A DNA stretch of 64,000 bases from JANSWP01 sp041941305. GTDB taxonomy: Bacteria > Bacteroidota > Bacteroidia > Chitinophagales > Saprospiraceae. Positions 35,548 to 46,451 of the stretch are shown here, one piece after another (the stretch's first letter is position 1; every line of letters begins with the position of its first letter). Location: contig JBGTQJ010000025.1 in NCBI GenBank assembly GCA_041941305.1, positions 71,167 to 135,166 on the forward strand. The letters run 5' to 3'. A program made the position numbers and the translations under genes. The notes under the pieces were generated by a model, which was not told where the DNA came from, ran no database searches, and saw only the letters and a list, made by a program, of their open reading frames with translations.

Positions 35548-38500
35548 ATGCGGAACCTGTGGTCGTTGTGTATTTCTTTTCTGTTGATGCCCTTTTCTCC
35601 CTTTGGTCAGGAATTGGGGTGGGAGTCTGATATCACTACCTACGCAGTTGTGATTGGCATTTCTGATTACCAGGATGAACAAAGAACGGATTTGAAATAC
35701 GCCCACCGGGATGCAAAAACCTTCGCTGATTTTCTCCAATCAAAAGCCGGAGGTAATACACCACCGGAAAACATCAAACTACTAAGGAATGAAAAAGCTA
35801 CCCTGGCTGCCATTGACGATGCCCTCAATTGGTTGTTGGCTCAAACCCAAAAAGAACAACGTGCTATTTTTTATTTCTCCGGACATGGAGATGTAGAGAA
35901 GCAAACCCTATGGCAACTGGGTTATTTGCTCGCTTACGATACGCCGTTCAACAATTATCGGAACAATGCGGTGCGACTGGAAGATTTGAATGACTTAGTG
36001 ACGACCTTGTCGGTTCGGGAAGAGGCAGAGGTCATTGTCATCACGGATGCCTGTCGGTCGGGGAAATTAGCAGGCAGTGACAATCGCGGACCTTCGCTGA
36101 CTGCCGAACAAATGGCAAAACAAGCCGCCAATGAGGTAAGAATCATGTCCTGCAAACCCGATCAGAAATCATTTGAAGGTGCTGCATGGGGAGGAGGAAG
36201 AGGTGTTTTTTCCTGGCATTTCATCAATGGACTAAAAGGAATGGCAGATGAAGATGAAGATTTGAAAGTGACCAAAGAAGAAGTAGAGTTTTACCTGCGC
36301 GATAAATTTCGGGAAGAACAAAGAAACCAAAACATTACAGCACGGCAAACACCACAATTTACCGGGAATGAAATATTCAGGCTGTCTTCTGTCAATGCTA
36401 CAGATTTGGCAACTTTGAAGGAGGAAATCAATGCTGCTGAACTAGCTGCTGCCAGTCTTGCAGAGAATAGTGCAGGTGATATTGCGAGTAGGGGAGGATC
36501 GGATGATTTGGAATCGTCTTTTAGGAATGAAGGAAAAGGCTCTGCTTTTGATATTTTTGTTCGGCAAGCAACGGTAGGATACTACAAAGATGAGGACAAT
36601 TTCATGGATATGTTTGAAGAAATTGGAGCGGAAAGGGATGCTGCTTTACAGCAGGAAGTGATTCAAAAAATGGAGCAGTTCCAATTTAAGCCAAAGTCCC
36701 AAATAGTGATGGAATTCTCTGCGTTATTTAAAAGGCTAGACGCTCAGAATCGCCTCTCCCGGGATTTCAAAAATCAACTCGCCATTGCGCTTCACAATAA
36801 AATACAATTAGCCATCAATGAATACCTCAGTGGAGATGCCAGGGAGTTGGCAAGGCGTTACAATATTACCTGGGGCAAGGAGTATGAAGAATATCTTACA
36901 CTGATGGATTTGGCAATGGCATTACTGGAAGCTCAGCATCCGCTTTATCGTAAATTGAAGATAAAATACCAGTATTTCGACGGCGTGAAAACACGGCTAC
37001 AATCGATTATTTCCCAGGATTATCCCGAGGAACTGAAAAAAGCCATTGAGATACAAACTCAGGTCCTTGAACTGGATGATAAAGCAGCTTATATCCACAA
37101 TGAGTTGGGCTTGTCCTACAAGTGGCTTTGGTCCTATGAGGGAGGCAATAAAGATGCATTGTATAAAAAATCAAAATACCATTTGGAACAAGCGATCGAA
37201 CTGAGTCCTACCTGGGTTTTGCCGCATTCCAATTTGGGAAGTTTGCTGGCTTTAAATGGTGAATTCGGCAAGGCATTAGAAATGATTCAAAAGGCGATTA
37301 ATTTGAAGCCTGATTACTATGGTAGTTATGTCAATTTGGCATATCTCTACGAAAATGAAAAAGACTATCTGAATGCTGAGACGCTTTATAGAAAAGCCAT
37401 TAGTTTGGCACCTGCGCATTATTTACCTTTCCAAAGACTTGCACACCTTTCCCTGATTATTGGAAATTATGAAACGGCGAATTCATTTTTTCTAACGGCT
37501 GATTCACTGACATTTGGAGTACACCCACTTGCGGATGAGGATGGCGATGGTGTACCAGATAATTTAGACCAGGAGTTGCCAGATACGCCAGAAGGTTTTA
37601 TAGACATCGATGCGCTTTTAGAAAGAATCAGACAAAATCCAGATGATGTGGAGGCGCATTATGAACTTGGTTTGGGTTATAAGTTTCTAAGTCAATTTGA
37701 TTTGGCTGAAAAACATTTGAAGAAAGTCATTGAATTGCAACCTGAGCACCCAAATGTATATGGTACTTTAGGGATGATGTTTTATGAAAATAGACAATAT
37801 GCCAAAGCGGAGATTTTTTTAAAAAAATATGTTTCTCAATATCCGGAATCCGCGGCAAGCCTTTTCGATCTGGGTAACTTGTACCATTACTGGAAACGCT
37901 ATGATTTGGAAGAGCAGGTATATCGACAGGTGATTGAACTGGAAAAAGAAAAAAGAAGCTCCCATTTGGATAAAGCCTATCAGCAGCTTTGGGCATTACT
38001 GGAAAGCCTGTCGCGATTTAGGGAAACAGAACAAGTGCTCCAGGAATACCAAAGAATAAATCAGGATAATTACTATCGTGCGGCGGAAATTTCCCGCTTT
38101 TATGATAGAATGATGGAACGCTTTCCAAATCAGGTGGAATGGTACCAAAAACAAGCCCTTTATTATACGGAAAATGATTATGAAGATGAATACATTATTC
38201 CGCGCTACGTCAGCATGCTGGACATAGATCCAGAAATACCGGATAAGGCGGATATCTATTATAAATTGGGTGTTTTGTATGCGAGAAATAATACTTTGAC
38301 GAAGGCTACAGAGGCTTTCGAAAATGCCTTGGCTCTTACTCCTGAGCATCTCTATGTGAGTTTCAAATTAATTCAGGTATACGATCGCGCTAATCAATAT
38401 TTAGAAGCCCTGGCTCTTTTGAAGAAACACCGCCAGGAAAGTACCATTGATTTAAACAATCTCCTGCTCTTAGCAGACTACCATATTCGCCAGGGAAAAT

Positions 38501-38850
38501 ATGAACTTGCAGATTCAATTCTGCAAAAAGCGGAAGCTATGTCATTTGAAACAATGACCAGAATCCATCAATTGTATGGTGATTTTTATATGATTACAGG
38601 TAAAAAAGTGCAATCCATAGCTCAATTTCAAAAGGTATTGACTCAAAACCCTAATGACGCATCGGCTATGTACAGCATTGCGTCCCAATATGCAGTTGAT
38701 AAGAAAAAAAGTGAGGCTTTCAATTGGTTGGAGCGAGCTTTGCAAAATGGATTCAATTTTCAAAGAGTGTTGATTTATGATCCCGATTGGGATTTATTAC
38801 GAAGAGATAGAAAATTTAATGAATTGTTGAGGAAATATAATATTAATTAG
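35548..38850 (+). CDS. Secreted caspase-TPR protein with calcium-motif insert, 1100 aa, type III
   Basis: The signal peptide ends SPFG-QE (~20). The caspase domain has His113 and Cys169, the type III loop AYDTPFNNYRNN and the SCKPDQKSFEG motif. The linker has ASRGGS and ALHNKIQ. TPRs run from ~490 and are interrupted near residue 660 by DEDGDGVPDNLDQ, which looks like a thrombospondin type-3 calcium-binding motif; the two sister genes have unrelated sequence there. The end is LLRKYNIN. The 175 bases upstream hold only a ccctagccctagccc run and no visible promoter that I can defend. Predicted role: secreted cysteine protease with a possibly calcium-stiffened TPR arm; substrate unknown. Confidence 0.9.
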   Translation: MRNLWSLCISFLLMPFSPFGQELGWESDITTYAVVIGISDYQDEQRTDLKYAHRDAKTFADFLQSKAGGNTPPENIKLLRNEKATLAAIDDALNWLLAQTQKEQRAIFYFSGHGDVEKQTLWQLGYLLAYDTPFNNYRNNAVRLEDLNDLVTTLSVREEAEVIVITDACRSGKLAGSDNRGPSLTAEQMAKQAANEVRIMSCKPDQKSFEGAAWGGGRGVFSWHFINGLKGMADEDEDLKVTKEEVEFYLRDKFREEQRNQNITARQTPQFTGNEIFRLSSVNATDLATLKEEINAAELAAASLAENSAGDIASRGGSDDLESSFRNEGKGSAFDIFVRQATVGYYKDEDNFMDMFEEIGAERDAALQQEVIQKMEQFQFKPKSQIVMEFSALFKRLDAQNRLSRDFKNQLAIALHNKIQLAINEYLSGDARELARRYNITWGKEYEEYLTLMDLAMALLEAQHPLYRKLKIKYQYFDGVKTRLQSIISQDYPEELKKAIEIQTQVLELDDKAAYIHNELGLSYKWLWSYEGGNKDALYKKSKYHLEQAIELSPTWVLPHSNLGSLLALNGEFGKALEMIQKAINLKPDYYGSYVNLAYLYENEKDYLNAETLYRKAISLAPAHYLPFQRLAHLSLIIGNYETANSFFLTADSLTFGVHPLADEDGDGVPDNLDQELPDTPEGFIDIDALLERIRQNPDDVEAHYELGLGYKFLSQFDLAEKHLKKVIELQPEHPNVYGTLGMMFYENRQYAKAEIFLKKYVSQYPESAASLFDLGNLYHYWKRYDLEEQVYRQVIELEKEKRSSHLDKAYQQLWALLESLSRFRETEQVLQEYQRINQDNYYRAAEISRFYDRMMERFPNQVEWYQKQALYYTENDYEDEYIIPRYVSMLDIDPEIPDKADIYYKLGVLYARNNTLTKATEAFENALALTPEHLYVSFKLIQVYDRANQYLEALALLKKHRQESTIDLNNLLLLADYHIRQGKYELADSILQKAEAMSFETMTRIHQLYGDFYMITGKKVQSIAQFQKVLTQNPNDASAMYSIASQYAVDKKKSEAFNWLERALQNGFNFQRVLIYDPDWDLLRRDRKFNELLRKYNIN

Positions 38851-38856
38851 GTACTG

Positions 38857-38940
38857 AATACTGGTTACTGGTCGCTGGGTCGAAAGCAAACCAGCACCCA
38901 GCACCCAGCAAACCAGCACCCACCAAACCAGAAACCGTAT
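38857..38940. repeat. ccagcaccc/ctggttactgg repeat before a caspase gene
   Basis: Repeated self-complementary units of the type ctggttactgg and ccagcacccag fill the gap between 35548-38850 and the ATG at 38957. Related tracts occur at 31191-31236 and 48405-48458. Confidence 0.6.
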
Positions 38941-38956
38941 TATTAAACCACCAGCT

Positions 38957-41900
38957 ATGCGAAGACTGTTGTCGTTTTGCACTTTTAATCTTTTGATTTG
39001 CCTTTCCCTTTATTGTCAGGATTTGAGTTGGGAAACTGCTACCAATACTTATGCGGTGGTGATCGGCATATCTGATTATCAGGATGAGCAAAGAAGTGAT
39101 CTGAAATTTGCACACAAGGATGCGCAAGTTTTTGCCAACTTCCTCAAATCAGAGGCAGGAGGAAATGTTTCAGAGGCAAACATTCAACTACTCCTCAACG
39201 AGCAAGCTACCCTGGCTGCTATTGACAATGCCCTTAATTGGTTAATTGAAAAACCTCAAAAAGGAGAAAGAGTTATTTTTTATTTTTCCGGACATGGTGA
39301 TGTGGAGAAACAGACTTTGTGGCAATTGGGCTACTTATTGGCTTACGATACGCCTTTTAATAATTACCGCAACAATGCCGTAAGGCTGGAAGATTTGAAT
39401 GACTTGGTGACTACCCTATCGGTGAGTAGAGAGGCAGAAGTAATGGTCATCACCGATGCCTGTCGCTCAGGAAAATTGGCGGGTAGTGACAATCGTGGAC
39501 CTTCTCTGACTGCTGAACAATTGGCGAAGCAAAGTGCCAATGAAGTCCGGATCTTGTCTTGCAAACCCGACCAAAAATCTTTTGAAGGGAAGATTTGGGG
39601 AGGAGGTAGAGGCGTTTTTTCCTGGCATTTCATTAATGGGATTAAAGGGTTGGCGGATGATGATCAGGATTTGAAAGTCACCAGAGAGGAAATAGAATTT
39701 TACCTGAGAGATAAATTTAGAGAAGAACAAAGAAGTCAAAACCTTCAAAAAAGGCAAACGCCGCAATTCAGTGGAAATGAGCTCTTTAAATTGGCTTCTG
39801 TAAATCAAAATGAGTTGGCTGTTTTGCGACAAGAGTTGGAAGATGCTGCGGAAGAACTTGCCTCCACCAATTCGGAGTCAACAGATGTTCAGGCAATTGT
39901 AAGTAGGGGAGAGGCGGAGCCTTTGATAAATACTACAGAAAAAAGTGCCTTTGACGAATTAATTTCCAGTTTTGAAAAGGGATATAATCCTACAGAATTT
40001 CAAATCCGACAATTATTCGAAGAATTGGGAGAAGAAGTGGACACCTCAGTCGTCTATTCCATTGTCGAAAACTTTCCAGTTTCCTATAATAATTCAAAAT
40101 CAGCACTCATAGAAGCCTTTTCAAAAATCATTTTAGAGGCAAGCGCCAATAATCACTTAAGCACAGCTTTCAAAAATCAATTGGCGGTTGCACTGCACAA
40201 CAAAGCTCAACTTGCCATCAATGAGTACCTAAGCGGAGACGTCAGGGAACTCAAACTTCGATATAATATCAGTTGGGGTAACGAATTTTTTTCCATTCCT
40301 GCCTGGTTGGAATTGGCTGCTCAATTATTGAATGAAAGCCATCCGCTGTATCAAAAAATCAAGGTTAAATACCAATATTTTGATGGGGTTTTGACTCGAC
40401 TTCGCTCTGTTGTTGGCACAGATTATAAAGGAGACCTGGAGAAAGCTATCGAAAAACAAAAGAAGACCCTGTCACTAGATGACAAAGCAGCTTATGTACA
40501 AAACGAATTGGGCTTACTGCATTTATTAATATGGACTCATGAGGGGGCAAACAGGGAGGATCTTTTTGAAAAAGCAGAATCTTATTTTCAAAAAGCGATA
40601 GAGTTGAGTCCAACCTGGGTACTCCCCTATGCAAATATAGGGGGGCTTTATGGACAAAAAGGCGAGTTGGCCGCAACCCAAAAATGGACGGAAAAAGCCA
40701 TCAATTTAAAGGATGATTATTTTGGTAGCTATTTAAATTTAGGAATGGCTTATGAATACAATGGGGACTTGCTAAACGCAGAATCGCTTTACAGAAAAGC
40801 ATTATACCTGGCTCCTGCCCATTATTTACCCTTTTACAGAATGGCTTATCTCACTTTAAGCCTTGGTGACTATAGACAAGCAGAATATTTTTTTGATGAT
40901 GCAGAAGCTCGAACTTTTGGCATACAATTTTATGCGGCACCCAGTGCTGCTTACGATACCTATACCAATACAGGTGAGTATACTGGGTTTGGGGTAGAAC
41001 CTATATTCAAAAGAGCATTATTGGATGATGAATCGATAAATCGGCTTTTAAAAAAGGTTGCCAAAAACCCTGAAGATGTGGAATCCCATTATTCTTTGGG
41101 GATTGCCTATAAGGATAGAGAAGAATACGATTTTGCAGAAAAACATTTAAGGGCGGTCATCAAATTGCAGCACGATTACGAAACTGTTTTTGATGAATTG
41201 GAGGCTATCTTTTTAAAGCGGAAACAATACGAAAAAGCCGAGATATTGATGAATGAGCAAATTCGACGCCACCCTGATTCCACATTGTTAAACTTCAAAT
41301 TTGCTGAATTGTATCATGACTGGAAGCGATATGATTTTGAAGAAAGTATTTACCGAAGCCTGATGGAAAGAGATATGGAAAGTAAGGGTGACATCTATTT
41401 CATTGCATATGAACGATTGCGTGACTTTCTGGAAAATTTTTCCCGATATAGGGAAGCAGAAGACTTAATATTGAAGCATCAGTTGAGCTATAGAGGCTCA
41501 GGAATTCTTTCCGACCTCACCGCATTTTATGATCGGATGATTGGAAGATTTCCAAATGAAGTGGAATGGCTGGAAAAAAAGGCAATTTATAAAATGTCGG
41601 CAAGGCATTCTATGCCCGAGGCCAGGAATCTTTATGAATGGATTTTGGAAATTGACCCGAATGTTAAGAATGGTGAAAATATGTACTATAAAATTGGCGA
41701 TTCTTATTTTACGAGCAATGAGTTCTCCTCAGCTGTCAATGCATTGGAAAAAGCCATTGAACTGGCACCGGATCACTTGCAATCCTATTTTAAATTAATT
41801 CAGGTTTACAATAACTCCTATCAATTTTTGAAAGCACTACCAATGTTGGAGAAACTCGAAAGAGAAGGGAAGATTGACTTAAAGAATCGGAAATTATTGG

Positions 41901-42307
41901 GGGACTATTATGCCCGAATGGGACAGTATGAAAAATCAGACACCATTCTTCGAATTGCTCAAAACATTGTATTAGATGATTATGAAGCAATCCATCTACT
42001 GCTAGGCAAACTTTATATGCTTGCTGGAGATCATGAGCAATCTATTGAACAATTCAAAAAAGAAATAATTCAATACCCAAATAATGCATTCGCTCCTTAT
42101 AGCATCGCCTCTCAATATGCAGCGATAGGAAAAACTGATGAAGCATTTAACTTTTTGGAGCAGGCGCTTAAAAAAGGGTTTAAATTCCGTAATGTCCTGC
42201 GTTATGATTCAAACTGGAATGCATTGAGGGATGGAGAAAAGTTTACGGAACTGCTCTTAAACTATGGTATTTTAAATATAGAAATCGCAGAACCTGGGAA
42301 TGAATGA
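38957..42307 (+). CDS. Secreted caspase-TPR protein, 1116 aa, type III
   Basis: The signal peptide ends LSLYC-QD (~20). A Cys at the end invites a lipoprotein reading, but the lipobox is poor, so ordinary signal peptidase I cleavage is preferred. The caspase domain has His113 (SGHGD) and Cys169 (TDACRSG), type III loop AYDTPFNNYRNN, SCKPDQKSFEG and an EF-hand-like DDDQDLKVTREE loop. The linker has SRGEAE and ALHNKAQ. TPRs run from ~490. The end is LLLNYGILN plus about ten extra residues, a drift from the family signature. Last of the three type III tandem genes. Confidence 0.9.
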   Translation: MRRLLSFCTFNLLICLSLYCQDLSWETATNTYAVVIGISDYQDEQRSDLKFAHKDAQVFANFLKSEAGGNVSEANIQLLLNEQATLAAIDNALNWLIEKPQKGERVIFYFSGHGDVEKQTLWQLGYLLAYDTPFNNYRNNAVRLEDLNDLVTTLSVSREAEVMVITDACRSGKLAGSDNRGPSLTAEQLAKQSANEVRILSCKPDQKSFEGKIWGGGRGVFSWHFINGIKGLADDDQDLKVTREEIEFYLRDKFREEQRSQNLQKRQTPQFSGNELFKLASVNQNELAVLRQELEDAAEELASTNSESTDVQAIVSRGEAEPLINTTEKSAFDELISSFEKGYNPTEFQIRQLFEELGEEVDTSVVYSIVENFPVSYNNSKSALIEAFSKIILEASANNHLSTAFKNQLAVALHNKAQLAINEYLSGDVRELKLRYNISWGNEFFSIPAWLELAAQLLNESHPLYQKIKVKYQYFDGVLTRLRSVVGTDYKGDLEKAIEKQKKTLSLDDKAAYVQNELGLLHLLIWTHEGANREDLFEKAESYFQKAIELSPTWVLPYANIGGLYGQKGELAATQKWTEKAINLKDDYFGSYLNLGMAYEYNGDLLNAESLYRKALYLAPAHYLPFYRMAYLTLSLGDYRQAEYFFDDAEARTFGIQFYAAPSAAYDTYTNTGEYTGFGVEPIFKRALLDDESINRLLKKVAKNPEDVESHYSLGIAYKDREEYDFAEKHLRAVIKLQHDYETVFDELEAIFLKRKQYEKAEILMNEQIRRHPDSTLLNFKFAELYHDWKRYDFEESIYRSLMERDMESKGDIYFIAYERLRDFLENFSRYREAEDLILKHQLSYRGSGILSDLTAFYDRMIGRFPNEVEWLEKKAIYKMSARHSMPEARNLYEWILEIDPNVKNGENMYYKIGDSYFTSNEFSSAVNALEKAIELAPDHLQSYFKLIQVYNNSYQFLKALPMLEKLEREGKIDLKNRKLLGDYYARMGQYEKSDTILRIAQNIVLDDYEAIHLLLGKLYMLAGDHEQSIEQFKKEIIQYPNNAFAPYSIASQYAAIGKTDEAFNFLEQALKKGFKFRNVLRYDSNWNALRDGEKFTELLLNYGILNIEIAEPGNE

Positions 42308-42656
42308 TAAACTAGCTTTTTGTTTCCTCAACCAAAGTTGGTTTAGGAAGGTAACAAGTTTGTTAGTTACCAAATTAAGTTTTGAATTTGTAATAATTGA
42401 TAGGGAGTGGGCAACGATGGTCAATAAATAAATCGGTTGCCGAAATAATTTATGAAACCCAATAAGGCATTTTTTCTAAATTGCTACGCGATGTCCATTC
42501 CTCAAAAGATAACTTAGTCATGCTCGCGTAACTTGTTAGGTTTTTTAAATTCCCTGTTTATTTCTTAAAGCAACCTAGCAGGTTTTAATGATAAGTCATT
42601 GAAAATTTATGCGAATAATAGCCGCACAAATTGTCTGAAAGCAAAACTGAACAACT
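42308..42656. other. Gene-free stretch, 349 bases
   Basis: I see no coding sequence and no strong repeat here. Two small imperfect hairpins (around 42325-42350 and 42351-42372) lie near the end of 38957-42307 and could serve as terminators; the rest should hold the promoter of the WD40-caspase gene, but no convincing element stands out. Confidence 0.5.
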
Positions 42657-45600
42657 ATGAAAAACACAGACCTATTCTTTTTCTTTTTTTTGCTCCCCTT
42701 TTTCGTAATCGCTCAGAAACCTGAACTGGGCATTCCTGTCGGTCATTCGGATGCTGTCCAAACAGTTGCCTTATCTCCGGATGGTAAATACGCCTTGTCT
42801 GGGGCGAGAGATAAGTCCATTAAATTGTGGGAAGCGGCCAGTGGTAAACTGGTACGCACCTGGCAGCCTTATCGGGATGTGGTGACATCCATTGTTGTGA
42901 TGTCTGTTGCATTTGCCTATACCCCTAATAAACAGTATGCCCTGGCAGCATCTGTTGGTCCAAAAGAGCAATCTATTTTGATGTGGGATCTTAAAGATGG
43001 TAGTCTGGTACAATCGTTTACAGATAAAACTGATCCGGAGCGGATAGGTACGCCGGGTTCTTTTTTACTGTCAGTTTCGCCCGATGGAAAGTTGTTAATG
43101 GCAGTAATGGAAGTCGAAGACAATCGAAAAATTGAGGGAAAAGGGGTGAAAATATGGCGAATAAGAGACGGACATTTGATCCACACTTTTCCCAAGCAGG
43201 AGTCAGCGGTCACTGCATTGTGTTTTACAGAAAATCAAAAATTTGTTTGGTTTGGTAGCGAGGATGGTAAAATCACCCAATGGAAAATCAAAGGAGAAAT
43301 CCCTGAGCAAACTTTCAGCCATCATAATCAACCCGTCAAGGCACTTCAATCTATAGCTGATAGCATCATGGTGTCTGCTTCCAAAAACAAGATCGTAACC
43401 TGGAAGCCAGAAACGAAAGAAGTGATTGCTGAAAAGCAACTGGATGATGCTGTTTTAAAAGGAAATTCTACTGCCCTTTCTCAGGATGGACAATGGGTTG
43501 TATACGAAACCGATCACATTCGACGGGAAAGGATCGATGGAAAATTAAAATTAGTTCAATACCAAATAAAGTTGGCTGGCATCAACCAGGATTCGATCAT
43601 AGAAATGACTGGGCATACCCGAGCGATCAGTGCTGCAAGTTTTTCAGCTGATGGCAAATTTGCGTTGACAGGATCTCATGACAGAACCTTGATTTTATGG
43701 GATTTGGAAAAAGGAAAAGCGGTTCAAAAGTTAGGAGGATTCAGTCAAATGTTGAAAGATGTTGCTTTGTCACCAGATAAAAAAAGGGCAGCAGTTTTGC
43801 CTCGATTCTCCTCTGATTTTATAATATGGAATTTGGAAAAAGGAACCTATAGCACCATGCAGGGGCATGAAAACGAAGTTTCTGCATTGAGCTTTTCTCC
43901 CAACGGAAAAAACCTACTGTCTGGCTCCCTGGACAAAACGCTTCATTGGTGGGACTTGGGGGGCGATTCGCTCCTTCATGTTTTTCCAAAAAGAAGTTCA
44001 GCGGTGACAGCCGTTTCGGTTTCACCCGATGGAGAATTTGCCTTATCAGGTCATTCAGATGGTATAGTGAATTATTGGAATTTGAAAAAACGCAGTCACC
44101 TCAAATCCTTTTCTGGTCATAGTGGCGAAGTCCAGACACTTTCCTGGTCCCCTGATGGAAAGTCGGCGTTTTCATTTTCCAAAAACGGACAGGTTTTAGT
44201 TTGGAATCTGGCAAGTCAATCCAAAAAGAAAGAAATCAAAGTTCGAGGTAAAAATTGGTCGCCCGTAGCTTTTTCTTCAGATGGCAAATCTTTTATTAAC
44301 ATCGCTTGCCATGACAATCGTCTTGAATGGTGGGACATTGAAAATGGGATGTCTTCGGACACTTTTGATTTGAGCAATTACCATTGTGCGACTACTTCCG
44401 ATATTGCTTTTCTGCCTGGAGGAAAACGGTTCTTATTAAGTTCTGGAGAGGATATTTTGGTTTGGAAGAGAGGTCAAAAAGAGCCAGAACAAATTTTAAA
44501 AGGGCATTCTGAATGGGTCAACTCCGTTAAGGTTTCAACGGATGGGCTATTTGGGATTTCAGGTGGCTACGATGGACAGATGAATATTTGGGATCTGACA
44601 GCTGAATCTGATTCCCCTTTAGCAAGCCTCGTAATGCTCAACGAAGAAGATTGGGTGATTCATACGCCAAGTGGTCTGTTTGATGCCTCCTCAGGCGGTT
44701 TTGATAAGCTTTATTTTTTGGTAGACATGGAAATCGTAGAACTGGAACAATTGAAAGATCGCTACTGGGAACCAGGCCTTTTGCCAATCTTACTTGGATT
44801 AAAAACCGGTTCGGTCAGGGATGTCGAAAAATTAGCCCTCCTGCCTCAGTATCCCGAAATTTTAGCAGAAATCATTCCCGAAAAAATGATGTTGAAAATC
44901 GATTTGAAAAAGCGAACGGGCGGCATAGGCAAAGTCCCTCTTTTTATTAATCAAAAGGAGGTGGAACCAGACATCAATCCCAACCGAAACAAACATATAT
45001 CGGTTGATTTGATGCCTTATTTGGATTATATACCGAAAGGTGAGGAAAGCACAATTGCCATTCATGCCTATAATGAGGAAGGCTGGCTTAAAAGTCCACC
45101 TTTTGAGTTAAAATATGATCCCGCTTCTGTAGTGACCAGTAAAGGTGATGATGAGGAGACGGAAACGGACGATCAAGCAATTTTTGATGATCCGTTTTAT
45201 ACTCCCCAATTGCACGCTATCATAGTTGGCACCTCTGAATACAGTGGAGACAAAATAGATTTGAAGTTTGCAGATGAGGATGCCAAAATAATGGCAAAAG
45301 CACTTGAAGAAGCAGGCAAACAATTGTTTACACCTGAACGCATACACATTCATTTGTTTACGTCTGATACGGCTGAAGAAGAAAAATTATCTGGTAAATC
45401 CAATATCCAAAAAGCCTTTGACCAGGTTGCTGAAAATGCGCATCCAAAGGATGTGTTATTCCTCTTTTTTTCAGGACATGGCAAGACGATTGCTGAGGAT
45501 TTTTATTATTTGACCAAAGACATTGCCTCTTTAAAGAATCTGGAAGCGGATTCAGAAAAACGGAAACAATACGCGATTTCGTCCAAAGAAATGATGGAGT

Positions 45601-46370
45601 GGATTCGGAAAATCAAAGCCAATAAACAAATCCTCGTATTGGATGCCTGTCATTCTGGAAAGGCGACCGAGATTTTAGCTGCTGGTCGCGATCTGACCTC
45701 TACCCAAGTGCGGGCGATGAGTCAATTGAAAGATAGAATGGGGATGTTCATTCTCGCCAGTAGCGAAGCCAATCAAAAGAGTTTTGAAACTGCCGAATTG
45801 GGTCAGGGATTGCTCACCTACAGTATTTTATTGGGCATGAAAGGGGCCGTTTTTGAAGGAACCATGGCAGGAAATGACAAAACCCTCGATGTGATGAGTC
45901 TCTTTCAATACGCCGCAAATAATGTCCCTGATTTTGCCAAGGGAATGGTAAATAAAACGCAACGCCCAATTTTAAGTGTTCCAAAAGCAGGTGGCGCCAT
46001 TCCAATCGGCATTATAAATGAAAAAGTAAATATTCCCCTTCCTCCCAAAAAGACCATTATCGTCAATAGTGTTTTTATGGAACAGAAAGAATTTGGTGAC
46101 CCTATTGATTTGTCTGTTCAAATGGACGAGATGATTCAGAAAAACACTTCATCGGGAAAGGGACAGAATAAGATCTTCCTGAATGTCCGAAGTTATCCGG
46201 ATTCCTACTCAATTAGAGGCATTTATACGATGAATGGAGATAACATTAATGTAAAATGGCGCTTGTCCAATGGCACTAAATCAATGGGGCCATTTGATAC
46301 CCCAGGCAAAAAAAATGACCCGGAAGGGCTGGCGTTTAAGATTTATCAAAAAGCAGTGGAGATGTGGTGA
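42657..46370 (+). CDS. Secreted WD40-caspase fusion protein, 1237 aa
   Basis: The signal peptide (~1-20, ending VIAQ) is followed by about fourteen WD40-type repeats up to ~660 (V-x-x-V-x-x-S-P-D-G-K, then LWD/WN endings), enough for two seven-bladed propellers. A spacer follows (WVIHTPSGLFDASSGG, as in many bacterial WD40-caspases), then a caspase domain at ~850-1110 with His941 in FFSGHGK and Cys998 in LDACHSG. About 120 residues with no known domain close the protein. It differs from the caspase-TPR copies in using DACHSG and in placing the protease at the C-terminus. It is convergent with the M48-TPR gene, separated by a strong hairpin. The propellers probably bind partners that position or regulate the protease. 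Confidence 0.92.
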   Translation: MKNTDLFFFFFLLPFFVIAQKPELGIPVGHSDAVQTVALSPDGKYALSGARDKSIKLWEAASGKLVRTWQPYRDVVTSIVVMSVAFAYTPNKQYALAASVGPKEQSILMWDLKDGSLVQSFTDKTDPERIGTPGSFLLSVSPDGKLLMAVMEVEDNRKIEGKGVKIWRIRDGHLIHTFPKQESAVTALCFTENQKFVWFGSEDGKITQWKIKGEIPEQTFSHHNQPVKALQSIADSIMVSASKNKIVTWKPETKEVIAEKQLDDAVLKGNSTALSQDGQWVVYETDHIRRERIDGKLKLVQYQIKLAGINQDSIIEMTGHTRAISAASFSADGKFALTGSHDRTLILWDLEKGKAVQKLGGFSQMLKDVALSPDKKRAAVLPRFSSDFIIWNLEKGTYSTMQGHENEVSALSFSPNGKNLLSGSLDKTLHWWDLGGDSLLHVFPKRSSAVTAVSVSPDGEFALSGHSDGIVNYWNLKKRSHLKSFSGHSGEVQTLSWSPDGKSAFSFSKNGQVLVWNLASQSKKKEIKVRGKNWSPVAFSSDGKSFINIACHDNRLEWWDIENGMSSDTFDLSNYHCATTSDIAFLPGGKRFLLSSGEDILVWKRGQKEPEQILKGHSEWVNSVKVSTDGLFGISGGYDGQMNIWDLTAESDSPLASLVMLNEEDWVIHTPSGLFDASSGGFDKLYFLVDMEIVELEQLKDRYWEPGLLPILLGLKTGSVRDVEKLALLPQYPEILAEIIPEKMMLKIDLKKRTGGIGKVPLFINQKEVEPDINPNRNKHISVDLMPYLDYIPKGEESTIAIHAYNEEGWLKSPPFELKYDPASVVTSKGDDEETETDDQAIFDDPFYTPQLHAIIVGTSEYSGDKIDLKFADEDAKIMAKALEEAGKQLFTPERIHIHLFTSDTAEEEKLSGKSNIQKAFDQVAENAHPKDVLFLFFSGHGKTIAEDFYYLTKDIASLKNLEADSEKRKQYAISSKEMMEWIRKIKANKQILVLDACHSGKATEILAAGRDLTSTQVRAMSQLKDRMGMFILASSEANQKSFETAELGQGLLTYSILLGMKGAVFEGTMAGNDKTLDVMSLFQYAANNVPDFAKGMVNKTQRPILSVPKAGGAIPIGIINEKVNIPLPPKKTIIVNSVFMEQKEFGDPIDLSVQMDEMIQKNTSSGKGQNKIFLNVRSYPDSYSIRGIYTMNGDNINVKWRLSNGTKSMGPFDTPGKKNDPEGLAFKIYQKAVEMW

Positions 46371-46399
46371 GTATCAAAGCTATTGGGGCCTAGACTTTC

Positions 46400-46439
46400 G
46401 TAACAAGCCGAGTCTCCTGAAAGAGACTCGGCTTGTTAC
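46400..46439. terminator. Strong bidirectional terminator hairpin
   Basis: A perfect 17-base stem (gtaacaagccgagtctc and its complement) with a 6-base loop is centred between convergent stops at 46370 and 46452, followed on the + strand by an A/T-rich run. Confidence 0.75.
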
Positions 46440-46451
46440 TATAAAAATCTA

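Noticed and set aside
38957..39020. Lipoprotein signal on the third type III caspase
   Set aside because: The Cys at position 20 follows S-L-Y, a poor lipobox, and its sister proteins have ordinary signal peptides at the same position.
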